Source: an uncultured Bacilli bacterium (lineage in GTDB: Bacteria; Bacillota_I; Bacilli_A; RF39; UBA660). Taken from it: a stretch of DNA of 36,791 bases. Both the position numbers and the translations under genes were made by a program. The notes beneath the pieces are model-generated. The model made no database searches. It was not told where the DNA came from and saw only the letters and a list, made by a program, of their open reading frames with translations. The DNA is taken from assembly GCA_934141145.1 (NCBI GenBank), contig CAKPCA010000012.1, positions 1 through 36,791 on the forward strand, given 5' to 3'. Below, piece after piece: positions 1 through 8,352 of this stretch (its first letter is position 1; every line of letters begins with the position of its first letter).

Positions 1-38
1 AAATATTAAAAAATATCATAAAAATTTTATTTATAAGA

Positions 39-65
39 AAACCTCTAGAAAAAATCTAGGGGTTT
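39..65 (-). terminator. inverted repeat downstream of typA, possible second terminator
   Basis: An 11-bp stem (39-49 with 55-65, one G-T pair) encloses a five-A/T loop. On the minus strand it is followed by a short T-rich run (GGTTTTCTTAT). It lies just past the typA terminator, so it may be a back-up terminator. The T-tract is imperfect and a binding-site dyad is also possible. Confidence 0.4.
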
Positions 66-78
66 GTCAACACTCTGT

Positions 79-107
79 AAAAAAATAAGTATCTCTACTT
101 ATTTTTT
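79..107 (-). terminator. Rho-independent terminator of typA
   Basis: A 10-bp A/T-rich stem (82-91 with 96-105) with a TCTC/GAGA loop is followed on the minus strand by seven T. The typA stop codon (95-97) lies at the junction of ascending arm and loop, so the last codons of typA form the hairpin. Confidence 0.8.
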
Positions 108-1909
108 CTAGAATCGAATTTTTTTCTTTCTTCAGTATTAAGTATTTTCTTTCTCATTCTAAAGTTTACTGGTGTTACTTCAACTAGTTCATCAGTATTT
201 ATATATTCTAGAGCATATTCTAGAGTTATAGGTCTTGTTTTCTTAAGTACTACAGTATGATCTTTACCTGCACTTCTTGTATTTGTTAGGTTTTTACCTT
301 TAACAACATTTACTGCAAGGTCATTTTCTCTATTATTTTCACCAACAATCATACCTTCATATACATCTACACCTGGTTCAACAAACATAACTCCTCTGTC
401 TTCTAATGCACCAAGTGCATAAGCAGTTGTTTTACCATTTTCCATAGAAACTAAAACCCCTAAACTTCTTTCACCAACTTCAGCTTCTGCTTTTGGTAAA
501 TATTCTCTAAATGTATGATTAAGTATTCCATAACCTTTTGTCATTGTCATAAAGTCTGTTGTAAATCCAATTAAACCTCTTGATGGAACTATATAATTTA
601 ATTTAACTAATCCTGGTAAATTGGTCATACTTTCCATTGTTCCGCCTCTTTTACCTAAAGCTTCAATAACAGGTCCTACATTTTCTTCTGGTACTTCTAT
701 TTGTACATCTTCATATGGTTCACAAATTTTACCATCAACTTCTCTTAATATTACTTCTGGTTTTGATACTTGAAGTTCAAATCCTTCTCTTCTCATATTT
801 TCAATTAATATTGATAAATGAAGTTCTCCTCTACCAGAAACTATCCAACTTTCTGAATCATTTGGTTCTACTTTTAGTGATACATCACTTTCTGCTTGTT
901 TTCTAAGTCTTTCTTCTATTTTAGAAGCAGTTACAAATTTACCTTCTTTTCCTGCAAATGGTGATGAGTTAACTCCAAATGTCATTTGAAGTGTTGGTTC
1001 ATCAATTCTAAGTGGAGTTAACGCTTCTTCTTTTCCTTCACTGCATATTGTTTCTCCAACTTCTAAATCTGGAAGACCAGCAATAGCAACTATATCTCCT
1101 GCTTTTGCTTCTTGTACTTCTATTCTTTTAAGTCCTAAATAACCATATATTTTTTGTAATCTAAACTTTTTAATACTTCCATCTAATCTAACACATGATA
1201 CCATTTCATTTAATTTCATTGTCCCACGTGCTATTCTACCTACACCAATTCTACCTACATAATCATTATAATCTAATAATGCTGGTTGGAATTGAAGTGG
1301 ACTTTCACTATCCATACATGGTTCTGGTACTTCGTTTATAATTAAATTAAATATGTTATCCATTGTTTTTTCTTGTGTACTTACATCAGGATCCATACTA
1401 GATGTTCCATTAATTGCAGATGTATATACAACTGGGAATTCTAATTGATCTTCATTAGCATCAAGTTCTATTAATAATTCTAATATTTCATCAATAACTT
1501 CTGCAGGTCTTGCAGCTGGTTTATCTATTTTGTTTACTACAACTATTGGTTTTAGGCCTGCTTCCATTGCTTTTTTAAGTACGAACTTAGTTTGTGGCAT
1601 AACACCTTCATAAGCATCTACTACTAAAAGCACACCATCAACCATGTGCATAATTCTTTCTACTTCTCCACCAAAGTCTGCGTGACCTGGAGTATCTAGA
1701 ATATTAATTCTATAATCTTTATAGTTGATTGCGGTTGGTTTTGCAAGTATTGTTATTCCTCTTTCTCTTTCAATATCATTTGAGTCCATTGCCCTTTCAC
1801 TAACATCTTCATTATCTCTAAATGTACCAGATTGTTTTAATAATTGATCTACAAGCGTTGTTTTACCATGGTCAACGTGCGCAATTATTGCTATGTTTCT
1901 TATTTTCAT
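95..1909 (-). CDS. typA: TypA/BipA ribosome-associated GTPase
   Basis: A translational GTPase of the TypA/BipA family, which binds the ribosome and is linked to 50S assembly, cold growth and stress adaptation. Visible motifs are the P-loop AHVDHGKTT (about residues 10-18), RERGITI (switch I), DTPGHADFGGEVER (G3) and NKIDKP (G4). These are followed by EF-G-like domains II, III and V and the BipA-specific C-terminal domain. At 604 residues it has the usual family length. The start is supported by AGGAGTGA eight bases upstream. It is monocistronic, with its own promoter (extended -10) and terminator, and the basic C-terminus RKNK is encoded inside the terminator stem. Identification is certain at family level. 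Confidence 0.97.
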   Translation of the reverse strand: MKIRNIAIIAHVDHGKTTLVDQLLKQSGTFRDNEDVSERAMDSNDIERERGITILAKPTAINYKDYRINILDTPGHADFGGEVERIMHMVDGVLLVVDAYEGVMPQTKFVLKKAMEAGLKPIVVVNKIDKPAARPAEVIDEILELLIELDANEDQLEFPVVYTSAINGTSSMDPDVSTQEKTMDNIFNLIINEVPEPCMDSESPLQFQPALLDYNDYVGRIGVGRIARGTMKLNEMVSCVRLDGSIKKFRLQKIYGYLGLKRIEVQEAKAGDIVAIAGLPDLEVGETICSEGKEEALTPLRIDEPTLQMTFGVNSSPFAGKEGKFVTASKIEERLRKQAESDVSLKVEPNDSESWIVSGRGELHLSILIENMRREGFELQVSKPEVILREVDGKICEPYEDVQIEVPEENVGPVIEALGKRGGTMESMTNLPGLVKLNYIVPSRGLIGFTTDFMTMTKGYGILNHTFREYLPKAEAEVGERSLGVLVSMENGKTTAYALGALEDRGVMFVEPGVDVYEGMIVGENNRENDLAVNVVKGKNLTNTRSAGKDHTVVLKKTRPITLEYALEYINTDELVEVTPVNFRMRKKILNTEERKKFDSRKNK

Positions 1910-1940
1910 TTTACTTCACTCCTCGTTTTTAGCCTTTGAT

Positions 1941-1968
1941 ATTATAACACATTTTTAATAAAATACAA
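1941..1968 (-). promoter_or_regulatory. typA promoter
   Basis: On the minus strand TTGTAT (1963-1968), a 16-bp spacer and TATAAT (1941-1946) preceded by TGT, which makes an extended -10. The leader is short, and the ribosome site follows directly. Confidence 0.7.
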
Positions 1969-1989
1969 ATATATTTATTTTTTATTGTA

Positions 1990-2925
1990 CTAATTATTAA
2001 CACCATGATGTATTTCACTCGTATAATCATTTATATTTGAAAATGTATATCCCATATCTAGTGCATCTTTTATTATATTATCAAGTGCATCTTTTGTAGA
2101 TGATTTTGTATCATGCATAAGTACCATATTAGTTGTTCTATTACTATTTTTTAAAGCACCTATTACATTAGAATATACTTGATTTTTATTTGCTCCTGCA
2201 GCATCATTTGAATCAATATTCCAATCATAGTACTTATAACCATTCTCTTGTACTTTTTTAGTAAGTCTAGTCATTATTCCTCTATTAAATCTACTTACTG
2301 TATTGCTTGATCCTCCTGGAAAACGAATATATTTACTTTTATAACCAGTAATATTTTCTACTCTTGTACTTATTTCATTTAAATCATTAAAGTAAGCATC
2401 TTCTGATGAATAAATATTTGAATATTTATGAGTGCAAGTATGAAGAGCAAGAGTATGTCCTTTATCTAATATTTTCTTAGCAAGGCCATTTATATCTCCA
2501 GAACAGGTAACAAAAAATGTTGCTTTTACATTATATTTATCAAGTGTATTTAATATATCATTTGTATAAATAGATGGGCCATCATCAAAAGTTAGATACA
2601 CTACTTTTCCTTTTATATTTGTTAAGTATTTTTGATTTTTTATTCTTGCTTCCTCTTCTTTTTCTTTTAATGTTTTTTCTAAGCTTAACTTTTTGCTTTC
2701 ATTTTCTTTTATAATTTCTTGATTAGTGTTAAATTTAATTTCTTCTTCTTTTATACTTTTTATTAATAAATTATTTTTTGTTTTTAATTTTAAATAAGTT
2801 TCTTTTTTATCATTTACTATTTTTAATTCACTATAATATGTTTTACCAAGAGTTAGAAATATAAAAATTAAAGTTATTATAAATAGTATTAATAAAATTA
2901 TTAGTACTACTTTCCTATTTTTCAT
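1990..2925 (-). CDS. membrane-anchored polysaccharide deacetylase (NodB fold, PgdA-like)
   Basis: Predicted metal-dependent deacetylase of carbohydrate esterase family 4, acting outside the membrane on N-acetylated sugars of peptidoglycan or the exopolysaccharide. Residues 6-27 form a membrane anchor and about 30-100 a highly charged coiled coil. The NodB domain (about 105-305) has TFDDGP (112-117, D114/D115), the metal-binding HTCTH (H162, H166), RFPGG (201-205), the YDWNIDSND region and VLMHDT (H271). All catalytic motifs are intact, so activity is expected. The start has GAAGGTGA upstream and overlaps the end of the preceding small coiled-coil gene by 11 bp, implying translational coupling. 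No convincing terminator follows; the typA promoter starts within 40 bp. Whether the substrate is wall peptidoglycan or the neighbouring polysaccharide cannot be decided here. Confidence 0.9.
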   Translation of the reverse strand: MKNRKVVLIILLILFIITLIFIFLTLGKTYYSELKIVNDKKETYLKLKTKNNLLIKSIKEEEIKFNTNQEIIKENESKKLSLEKTLKEKEEEARIKNQKYLTNIKGKVVYLTFDDGPSIYTNDILNTLDKYNVKATFFVTCSGDINGLAKKILDKGHTLALHTCTHKYSNIYSSEDAYFNDLNEISTRVENITGYKSKYIRFPGGSSNTVSRFNRGIMTRLTKKVQENGYKYYDWNIDSNDAAGANKNQVYSNVIGALKNSNRTTNMVLMHDTKSSTKDALDNIIKDALDMGYTFSNINDYTSEIHHGVNN

Positions 2926-3184
2926 ATTCTTTCACCTTCTTATCTAGTGAATTTATATATTCTGTCATATTATTTATATTTTTCTCTTGGTTATAATTTT
3001 TTTCTTTTATTTCATCTAATTTATTATTTTTTTCTTCATTACTTTTTTCAATGCTACTTATCTTTTTATCTAATTCTATACTTTCTTTTCTTAAATTTTC
3101 CATTTTAAAAATAAATAAGAACATAAATATTATTGAACTTATTATTAATATAATAAATATACTACCTATAACTTTGTTTTTCAT
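2915..3184 (-). CDS. small membrane protein with coiled coil
   Basis: An 89-residue protein not recognised as a named family. Residues 5-27 are a membrane segment, and the rest (about 30-89) is rich in K, E, N and heptad-like hydrophobics, predicting an extracytoplasmic coiled coil. It has no catalytic motif. Its layout (short N-terminus, membrane span, coiled coil) repeats that of the deacetylase downstream, whose start it overlaps by 11 bp. I infer a stoichiometric partner that pairs with the deacetylase through the coiled coils. The topology resembles FtsL/DivIC-type proteins, but there is no division-gene context to support that. An AGAGGTAA ribosome site precedes the ATG. Confidence 0.7.
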   Translation of the reverse strand: MKNKVIGSIFIILIISSIIFMFLFIFKMENLRKESIELDKKISSIEKSNEEKNNKLDEIKEKNYNQEKNINNMTEYINSLDKKVKEYEK

Positions 3185-3203
3185 TTTTATTACCTCTAAT
3201 CTA

Positions 3204-3212
3204 ATAATATCA
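3204..3212 (-). promoter_or_regulatory. probable extended -10 promoter of the deacetylase operon
   Basis: Minus strand TGATATTAT (TG at 3212-3211, TATTAT at 3209-3204) lies just upstream of the ribosome site of the small coiled-coil gene. No good -35 is seen; any -35 would fall in the terminator stem of the gene before. Confidence 0.45.
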
Positions 3213-3215
3213 TAA

Positions 3216-3251
3216 AATTAAAAGAACCTAAATAATATGTTAGGTCCTTTT
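3216..3251 (-). terminator. Rho-independent terminator after the galE-pssD-pssE-glycosyltransferase operon
   Basis: An 11-bp stem (3220-3230 with 3241-3251) pairs fully on the minus strand with one G-T wobble, has a 10-base loop, and is followed by CTTTTAATTTT. It lies about 60 bp past the glycosyltransferase stop. A second perfect 7-bp dyad (GTCATAT/ATATGAC, about 3260-3279) sits between the stop and this terminator. Confidence 0.7.
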
Positions 3252-3313
3252 ACTTATCTTGTCATATTTTTCATATGACATTTATATTATTATCTTATTT
3301 TTATATATTATAC

Positions 3314-4453
3314 CTATTTTTTTAAAATATCTTCTATTATTCCTAACCATTTTTCTTTTACGACTTCATATGAATACTCATTGCACTTTATTTTTGCTTC
3401 ATGACCAAATAAAGCAAGTTTTTGTTTATCATTTAATAGTTCTAGAACTTTTTCTTTCATTTCTTCTTTATTTCTATCTTCTATTATGTATCCATCAACA
3501 TTATTATTTATTATTTCGCATGCTCCTTCTGCGGATGAAAATGCGATTGATGGTATTGCAAATGCGGATGCTTCAAGTAATACAAGACCAAATGATTCTT
3601 CATAAGATGTCATTAAGTATAAACTCATATCATTTAATTTTTCTCTTATAAATTCTTTATCTTTATATCCATATAAAACAACTGAATCATTTAAATTTAA
3701 ATTTTTTATTTTTTCTTGCATTTTTATTTTTTCTTCTCCATCACCAATTATATGAAGTACGCATTCACTATCTTCTTTATGAATTAAATTAAATACATCT
3801 ATTAGATCTAAACATCCTTTTTCAGGAGATAATCTTCCTATTGAAACTATATTTTTATTATTCTTTTTTGTTTCTTTATCTGGAATGTAATCTACACATA
3901 ATGGAGAATACATTACTTTAGTATTACCTTTAACTTTGTTTTTATAAAATTTAGTTAATTTTCTTGATACTGGCATAAAATAATCTATATTTTTAAGTGA
4001 TTTTATTACTCTATTAATATAATCTTTATTATTATTGTGATGTGCATGCTCTTGTGATATTAAAATTCCTTTACCTTTATAATATTTACTTAATATTTCT
4101 GTTATTTCTATTCTTGTTGAAATAATTATATCGCTATCACAATTTTCAATATAGTTTTTCATTGAATTTTTCTTTATTTTTAATATTTTTATTGATTTTA
4201 TACCTTCTTTTAGTGTTTTTATCAACTGAAGTTTTTTTAATGATTCTTTAAATTCTTTTTTATTTGGTCCTCCATCATATAGATATTTTATAATAACTTT
4301 TTTATTTATATCATAAACTGGTTTACCATATATGTTATAAATTGATACTATTTCAACATTATAGTTATTGCATAACATATTTGCTAAGTTACTTACTGCG
4401 ACTTCTATGCCACCATAACCTAAATGTAAACATAAAATTGTAATTTTTTTCAT
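3314..4453 (-). CDS. GT4-type glycosyltransferase
   Basis: A GT-B fold glycosyltransferase (Glycos_transf_1 family), probably adding a sugar from a nucleotide donor to the lipid-linked polysaccharide repeat unit on the cytoplasmic face. The N-terminus has the acceptor-side motif LGYGGIEVAV. The C-terminal half has VSIGRLSPEKG (start of the donor domain) and EESFGLVLLEAS, the E-x7-E motif of retaining GT4 enzymes. A GTG nine bases upstream is in frame, but the spacing from AAAGGTAAGTGG favours this ATG, giving 379 residues. It is the last gene of the galE operon, 15 bp after pssE. Donor and linkage cannot be read from sequence. Confidence 0.9.
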   Translation of the reverse strand: MKKITILCLHLGYGGIEVAVSNLANMLCNNYNVEIVSIYNIYGKPVYDINKKVIIKYLYDGGPNKKEFKESLKKLQLIKTLKEGIKSIKILKIKKNSMKNYIENCDSDIIISTRIEITEILSKYYKGKGILISQEHAHHNNNKDYINRVIKSLKNIDYFMPVSRKLTKFYKNKVKGNTKVMYSPLCVDYIPDKETKKNNKNIVSIGRLSPEKGCLDLIDVFNLIHKEDSECVLHIIGDGEEKIKMQEKIKNLNLNDSVVLYGYKDKEFIREKLNDMSLYLMTSYEESFGLVLLEASAFAIPSIAFSSAEGACEIINNNVDGYIIEDRNKEEMKEKVLELLNDKQKLALFGHEAKIKCNEYSYEVVKEKWLGIIEDILKK

Positions 4454-4468
4454 AGTTACCACTTACCT

Positions 4469-4948
4469 TTAATTATTATCTATATAATTTTCTATTATTT
4501 TTATGAAATTATCATTGTTGCTTTTGTATTTTCTAGGTTTAAAATTTTTTATATTTTTTATAATTTCACCTAATTTATCAAAATCTTCTAAATATATTAT
4601 ATATCCTTCTTTTGAAAATTCACTTGCTATTTCTATTTGATGATTATTAGTGTGTTCCCCATATTTTTCAAGTCTTGGAGCTGCTATTATTTTTTTATTA
4701 AGCTCTAATCCTGACATAATAGAACCAACTCCTGCATGTGTTATTAATAAATCACATTTTTTCATATAATCATCAAATTTATCCATTGGAAGTAATTTAT
4801 ATATTTCCATATTTTTTGATTCAAATTCTGTATAACCTGCTTGTACAATAACTTTTTCTTTTATACTTTTATTTTCTATTGCTTTTTCTATTGCTTCTAA
4901 AAGTCTTGGAAATCCTTTATCTTGAGTTCCGAGTGTAACAAATATCAT
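4469..4948 (-). CDS. pssE: PssE/Alg13-like glycosyltransferase catalytic subunit
   Basis: A 159-residue protein of the glycosyltransferase 28 C-terminal family, equivalent to Alg13, EpsF, Cps14G or PssE. It starts with the hallmark MIFVTLGTQDKGFPRL and carries the nucleotide-sugar binding ITHAGVGSIMSGLE (HAGxGS) and GEHTNNHQ. These enzymes are catalytic halves that work only with a membrane-bound partner, here PssD immediately upstream with a 9-bp gap. In streptococci such pairs transfer galactose or a related sugar to the second position of the repeat unit; galE upstream supplies UDP-galactose, which fits but does not prove it. GGAGGTAGTT precedes the ATG. Confidence 0.9.
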   Translation of the reverse strand: MIFVTLGTQDKGFPRLLEAIEKAIENKSIKEKVIVQAGYTEFESKNMEIYKLLPMDKFDDYMKKCDLLITHAGVGSIMSGLELNKKIIAAPRLEKYGEHTNNHQIEIASEFSKEGYIIYLEDFDKLGEIIKNIKNFKPRKYKSNNDNFIKIIENYIDNN

Positions 4949-4957
4949 AACTACCTC

Positions 4958-5434
4958 CTAAAATATAAATCCACCATATACAGCATTTGGATATAATTTT
5001 AGCATACTTTTCCATTGTACTATAAACAAGTCTGCAATTGGATATATAAGCTTACCTGTAATTGTTTTTTTACTTATATTGGCCATTGTTTCTATATATA
5101 TTACTTTACTTCCAAATATTTTACCTAAGTAACATATTGGTCCTGCTGTATGAGTTCCTGTTGTTACTATATATTTTGGTCTTATTTTAATAAAGTAATA
5201 CAGACTTATAAAGCAATTTGCAAGTAATTTAAATGGATATGTAAGCATATGATCTTTAGTTCCAAATACCATATATCCAATTTTTTCTTTATATTCATTT
5301 TTTAATTTTTTTGTAGAATCTGTTTTTTCTGTTATTAAGTATGAATCGTATTTATTAAAAAGTTTCTTTAATTGTAATAATTCTTTTAAATGTCCACCAG
5401 TTGATGAAATAAATAATACTTTCTTTTTTTTCAT
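4958..5434 (-). CDS. pssD: PssD/Alg14-like membrane-anchor subunit of glycosyltransferase
   Basis: A 158-residue Alg14-family protein (EpsE/Cps14F/PssD). SSTGGHLKELLQL near the N-terminus is the family signature, and a hydrophobic stretch around residues 65-85 fits the membrane-associated segment. It recruits the catalytic PssE partner encoded next to the membrane and binds the lipid-linked acceptor. Length is normal. AGGAGTATAGT precedes the ATG, 9 bp after the galE stop. In eukaryotes Alg13/Alg14 make the second GlcNAc addition to dolichol; in bacteria the pair serves capsule and exopolysaccharide synthesis. Confidence 0.9.
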   Translation of the reverse strand: MKKKKVLFISSTGGHLKELLQLKKLFNKYDSYLITEKTDSTKKLKNEYKEKIGYMVFGTKDHMLTYPFKLLANCFISLYYFIKIRPKYIVTTGTHTAGPICYLGKIFGSKVIYIETMANISKKTITGKLIYPIADLFIVQWKSMLKLYPNAVYGGFIF

Positions 5435-5443
5435 ACTATACTC

Positions 5444-6445
5444 CTATTTTCTTGTTACAAACTTATATGAATCATGACACATATCTTCTATTGTTTTAGT
5501 TGCGACAAATCCAAGTTCGTTTCTTGCTTTTGTTGGATCTGAATAACAAGTTGCTATATCACCATCTCTTCTTGGTGCAATTTTATATGGAACTTTTACA
5601 TTATTGGCTTTTTCATATGCATGAACAAGATCTAGTACACTGTATCCTGTTCCAGTTCCTAAATTATAAATAAATAAACCTTTACCTTCTTTTTCTAATT
5701 TATTAAGTGCAAGTACATGTCCTTTTGCTAAATCAACAACATGTATATAATCTCTAACGCCTGTACCATCAGGAGTATTATAATCATTACCAAATACAGA
5801 TAATTCTTTTAACTCTTTAGTTGCTACTTTTGCAATATATGGCATTAAATTATTAGGTATACCTTTTGGATCTTCTCCGATAAGTCCACTTTCGTGTGCT
5901 CCAACTGGATTAAAATATCTAAGTATTATTATGTCCCATGAATTATCTGATGCATAAATATCTTTAAGTATTTGTTCAATAAATAATTTTGATGTTCCAT
6001 ATGGATTTGTTGTTCCACCTATTTTACAATCTTCTGTAAGCGGTATTTTTTCTGGATTACCATATACAGTTGCAGATGATGAGAATACAAACTTTTTAAC
6101 ATTATATTTTCTCATTACATCAAGCAAATTAAGAGCACCAGAAATATTATTTGTATAATATTCAATTGGTTTTTGAACTGATTCACCTACTGCTTTAAAT
6201 CCTGCAAAATTAATTACAGCATCTATTTTATTTTCTTCAAACACTTTATTTAAAGCATCTTTATCTAAATAGTCCATTTCATAAAATTTAAAATCTTTGC
6301 CTGTTATTTTTTTTATAGCATCTAATGCTGAGCTTTTACTATTTGAAAAGTTATCTATTACAACTACTTCAAATCCTTCATTTAATAATTCAACACAAGT
6401 GTGTGAGCCTATATAACCTGCTCCACCTGTTACTAATATTTTCAT
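5444..6445 (-). CDS. galE: UDP-glucose 4-epimerase
   Basis: Interconverts UDP-glucose and UDP-galactose (in some family members also the N-acetyl forms), using bound NAD. It is an extended short-chain dehydrogenase: GGAGYIGSH (residues 7-15) binds NAD, S122-S124 and YGTSK (Y149, K153) form the catalytic triad, and RYFNPVGAH and YSDPTKA are typical GalE segments. The length of 333 residues is normal. It is the first gene of an operon with pssD, pssE and a GT4 gene and has its own extended -10 promoter with AGAGGTGAT before the ATG. With GalU in the same window it supplies donors for the exopolysaccharide. Confidence 0.96.
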   Translation of the reverse strand: MKILVTGGAGYIGSHTCVELLNEGFEVVVIDNFSNSKSSALDAIKKITGKDFKFYEMDYLDKDALNKVFEENKIDAVINFAGFKAVGESVQKPIEYYTNNISGALNLLDVMRKYNVKKFVFSSSATVYGNPEKIPLTEDCKIGGTTNPYGTSKLFIEQILKDIYASDNSWDIIILRYFNPVGAHESGLIGEDPKGIPNNLMPYIAKVATKELKELSVFGNDYNTPDGTGVRDYIHVVDLAKGHVLALNKLEKEGKGLFIYNLGTGTGYSVLDLVHAYEKANNVKVPYKIAPRRDGDIATCYSDPTKARNELGFVATKTIEDMCHDSYKFVTRK

Positions 6446-6463
6446 ATTATCACCTCTATAATA

Positions 6464-6472
6464 ATTATAACA
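6464..6472 (-). promoter_or_regulatory. galE promoter (extended -10)
   Basis: Minus strand TGTTATAAT (TATAAT at 6464-6469, TG at 6472-6471). The 17-bp-upstream hexamer is TAGTTT, a poor -35, so the TGN element probably carries recognition. It lies right after the terminator of the upstream operon, so galE is an independent transcription unit. Confidence 0.6.
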
Positions 6473-6482
6473 TTAAACAATC

Positions 6483-6511
6483 AAAAAAACTAGTTTATAT
6501 ACTAGTTTTTT
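6483..6511 (-). terminator. Rho-independent terminator of the wzy-glycosyltransferase operon
   Basis: A perfect 11-bp stem (6484-6494 with 6501-6511) with a 6-base loop and T-run on both strands. The stop codon of the last glycosyltransferase (6502-6504) is inside the ascending arm. Confidence 0.85.
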
Positions 6512-7446
6512 AGCTTTCTATATAAATAACAATATATTTTCGTTAAATTCTTGCTTTTTTCAATTGTTCTCTTAAATAAAGTTCTATTTTTAATGTATTC
6601 GCTATGTTTATAATCAATATTATTATCATTTAAATATTTAAATGCTTCATCAATAAATTTACTTTGCACATCTTTATCTATTTGATATCTTTGCTGAATT
6701 GTATAATTAAGCAATACAGAAGCAGTAAGTTCATCTAGGTATTTACCACTTTTATATTCATTTCTTACAATGTCAAGTTGTTTAAATATATCAAAAACTC
6801 TTTTATCTCTTGTTGTTGTTTCACTATTTTTATGTACTGTAAAATAATTTAATTGCTCATTTATTTTACCTATTTTTTTACTATTTTTAATTGAAAGTGC
6901 TACAAATGATAAATCTTCATATTTTAGTTTTTCACTAAATTCTATTTTGTTTTTTATAAGCATATCTTTCTTAAAAAGTTTATTACAAGGTCCTAAATTA
7001 ATTTCACATAATATTTTATTATTTTCTTCATAGTTGGTTATACCAAAGTTTGATAAATTAAATTCTTCTAACGTGTTACCTTTTTCATCAACATTTACAT
7101 AATCACAAACGCATAAATCCAAATTATTTTCTTTTGAATAATTATACATTTTACTAATAAAATCTTCTTTTACATAATCATCTGAATCTATAAAACAAAC
7201 ATATTCTCCTTTTGCTTCTTTTATACCTAAGTTTCTATTGTAACCAATTCCTTTATTTGTCTTATTTTTTATATATACTATTTTTTTATCATTATAGGAC
7301 TTTATTATTTCTTCTGCATTTCCAGGGCTCAAATCATTAATAACAATAATTTCATAATCTTCAAAATTTTGTTTTAATAATGAATCAATACAATTTTTTA
7401 AATATTTTTCTGTATTATATACTGGAACAATAACACTTACTTTCAT
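6502..7446 (-). CDS. GT2-family glycosyltransferase
   Basis: An inverting GT-A fold glycosyltransferase (Glycos_transf_2) that uses a nucleotide sugar and a divalent metal. It begins MKVSVIVPVYNTEKYLKNC, has NDLSPGN for donor binding, CFIDSDDYV (the DxD metal site) and GPCNKLFKK further on, with a C-terminal helical region of about 100 residues. At 314 residues it is typical of capsule-locus GT2 enzymes. Its ATG overlaps the TGA of the preceding GT2 gene (ATGA), so the two are translationally coupled. It is the last gene of the operon. Acceptor and sugar are unknown. Confidence 0.92.
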   Translation of the reverse strand: MKVSVIVPVYNTEKYLKNCIDSLLKQNFEDYEIIVINDLSPGNAEEIIKSYNDKKIVYIKNKTNKGIGYNRNLGIKEAKGEYVCFIDSDDYVKEDFISKMYNYSKENNLDLCVCDYVNVDEKGNTLEEFNLSNFGITNYEENNKILCEINLGPCNKLFKKDMLIKNKIEFSEKLKYEDLSFVALSIKNSKKIGKINEQLNYFTVHKNSETTTRDKRVFDIFKQLDIVRNEYKSGKYLDELTASVLLNYTIQQRYQIDKDVQSKFIDEAFKYLNDNNIDYKHSEYIKNRTLFKRTIEKSKNLTKIYCYLYRKLKN

Positions 7447-8351
7447 TTTAATACCTCATACTTTATTTTATATAATATCTTTTTTATTTTTCTTTTGAAA
7501 CTATCATTTGATAAATAACTAATTACTTTTAAATCTTTTATTTTCTTTATATATTCTTTTTTAAGTTCATCACTTAATGAATTATATTTATCAATAATAC
7601 TATTTGCATAAAAGCTCTTAACATTTTGACTATTTGGAATATTATCTAAATATTTTATTGCTTTAGTAAATAAAAATAACATATCTTCCATTTTCTTTTT
7701 CATTTTTTCTGTATCATTTGATGACATTATGCTTCCATCTCTTTGAACATAATTATAACCTAAATAATTTATTGATTTTACCTTTTTAGCAGTCGCAATT
7801 ACTAAAGGAAGTAATCCATAATCTTCATGATAAACATCCTTTTCAAACTCAAAGTTATTATCTATATAATATTTTCTATTAATAACATATAATGCGGCCA
7901 TTTCAATAAATTTATATTTTACTATTTTTTCAAAGGCATCTATTCCATCTGTAACACTAAATTCTTCTTCCTCGCATGGAACAACTTTATCACTATAAAC
8001 TATATTTAACTGATATCTAAGTATATCTAAATTACCTATATTTTTATTTATATTTTCAAGTAATTCTTTTTCTACATAATCATCTGAATCTATAAATAAT
8101 AAATAATCTCCTGTTGCTTTTTTTACACCATTATTTCTTGCCATACTTAAGCCCATATTTTTCTGTTTTATATAGATTATATTATCATATTTTTTAATAT
8201 ATTTATTTATTATATCTTCTGTTTTATCTGTTGATCCATCATTAACAATAATAGCTTCGAAATTTTTATAAGTATTTGAAAATATGCTTTTTAAACATTT
8301 ATCAATATACTTTTCTGTATTATATGCTGGAACTATAATGCTATATTTCAA
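7443..8351 (-). CDS. GT2-family glycosyltransferase
   Basis: A second GT-A glycosyltransferase, similar in layout to its downstream neighbour: YSIIVPAYNTEKYIDKC at the N-terminus, NDGSTDKTE, LFIDSDDYV (DxD) and YHEDYGL. I place the start at TTG 8351, giving MKYSIIVPAYN. The in-frame GTG at 8360 directly abuts AGAGG and has no room for a ribosome site, whereas AGAGGGTGA is well spaced from the TTG. With this start it begins one base after the stop of the GT4 gene. The two GT2 genes presumably add successive sugars of the repeat unit. Confidence 0.9.
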   Translation of the reverse strand: MKYSIIVPAYNTEKYIDKCLKSIFSNTYKNFEAIIVNDGSTDKTEDIINKYIKKYDNIIYIKQKNMGLSMARNNGVKKATGDYLLFIDSDDYVEKELLENINKNIGNLDILRYQLNIVYSDKVVPCEEEEFSVTDGIDAFEKIVKYKFIEMAALYVINRKYYIDNNFEFEKDVYHEDYGLLPLVIATAKKVKSINYLGYNYVQRDGSIMSSNDTEKMKKKMEDMLFLFTKAIKYLDNIPNSQNVKSFYANSIIDKYNSLSDELKKEYIKKIKDLKVISYLSNDSFKRKIKKILYKIKYEVLK

Positions 8352-8352
8352 T

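Noticed and set aside
3260..3279. Perfect 7-bp dyad GTCATAT/ATATGAC as an operator.
   Set aside because: AT-rich, single occurrence, placed between a stop codon and a terminator; nothing else supports a binding site.
3259..3651. 130-codon plus-strand frame rich in Leu, Tyr and His.
   Set aside because: Antisense shadow of the glycosyltransferase; the composition is typical of reverse-read AT-rich coding DNA.
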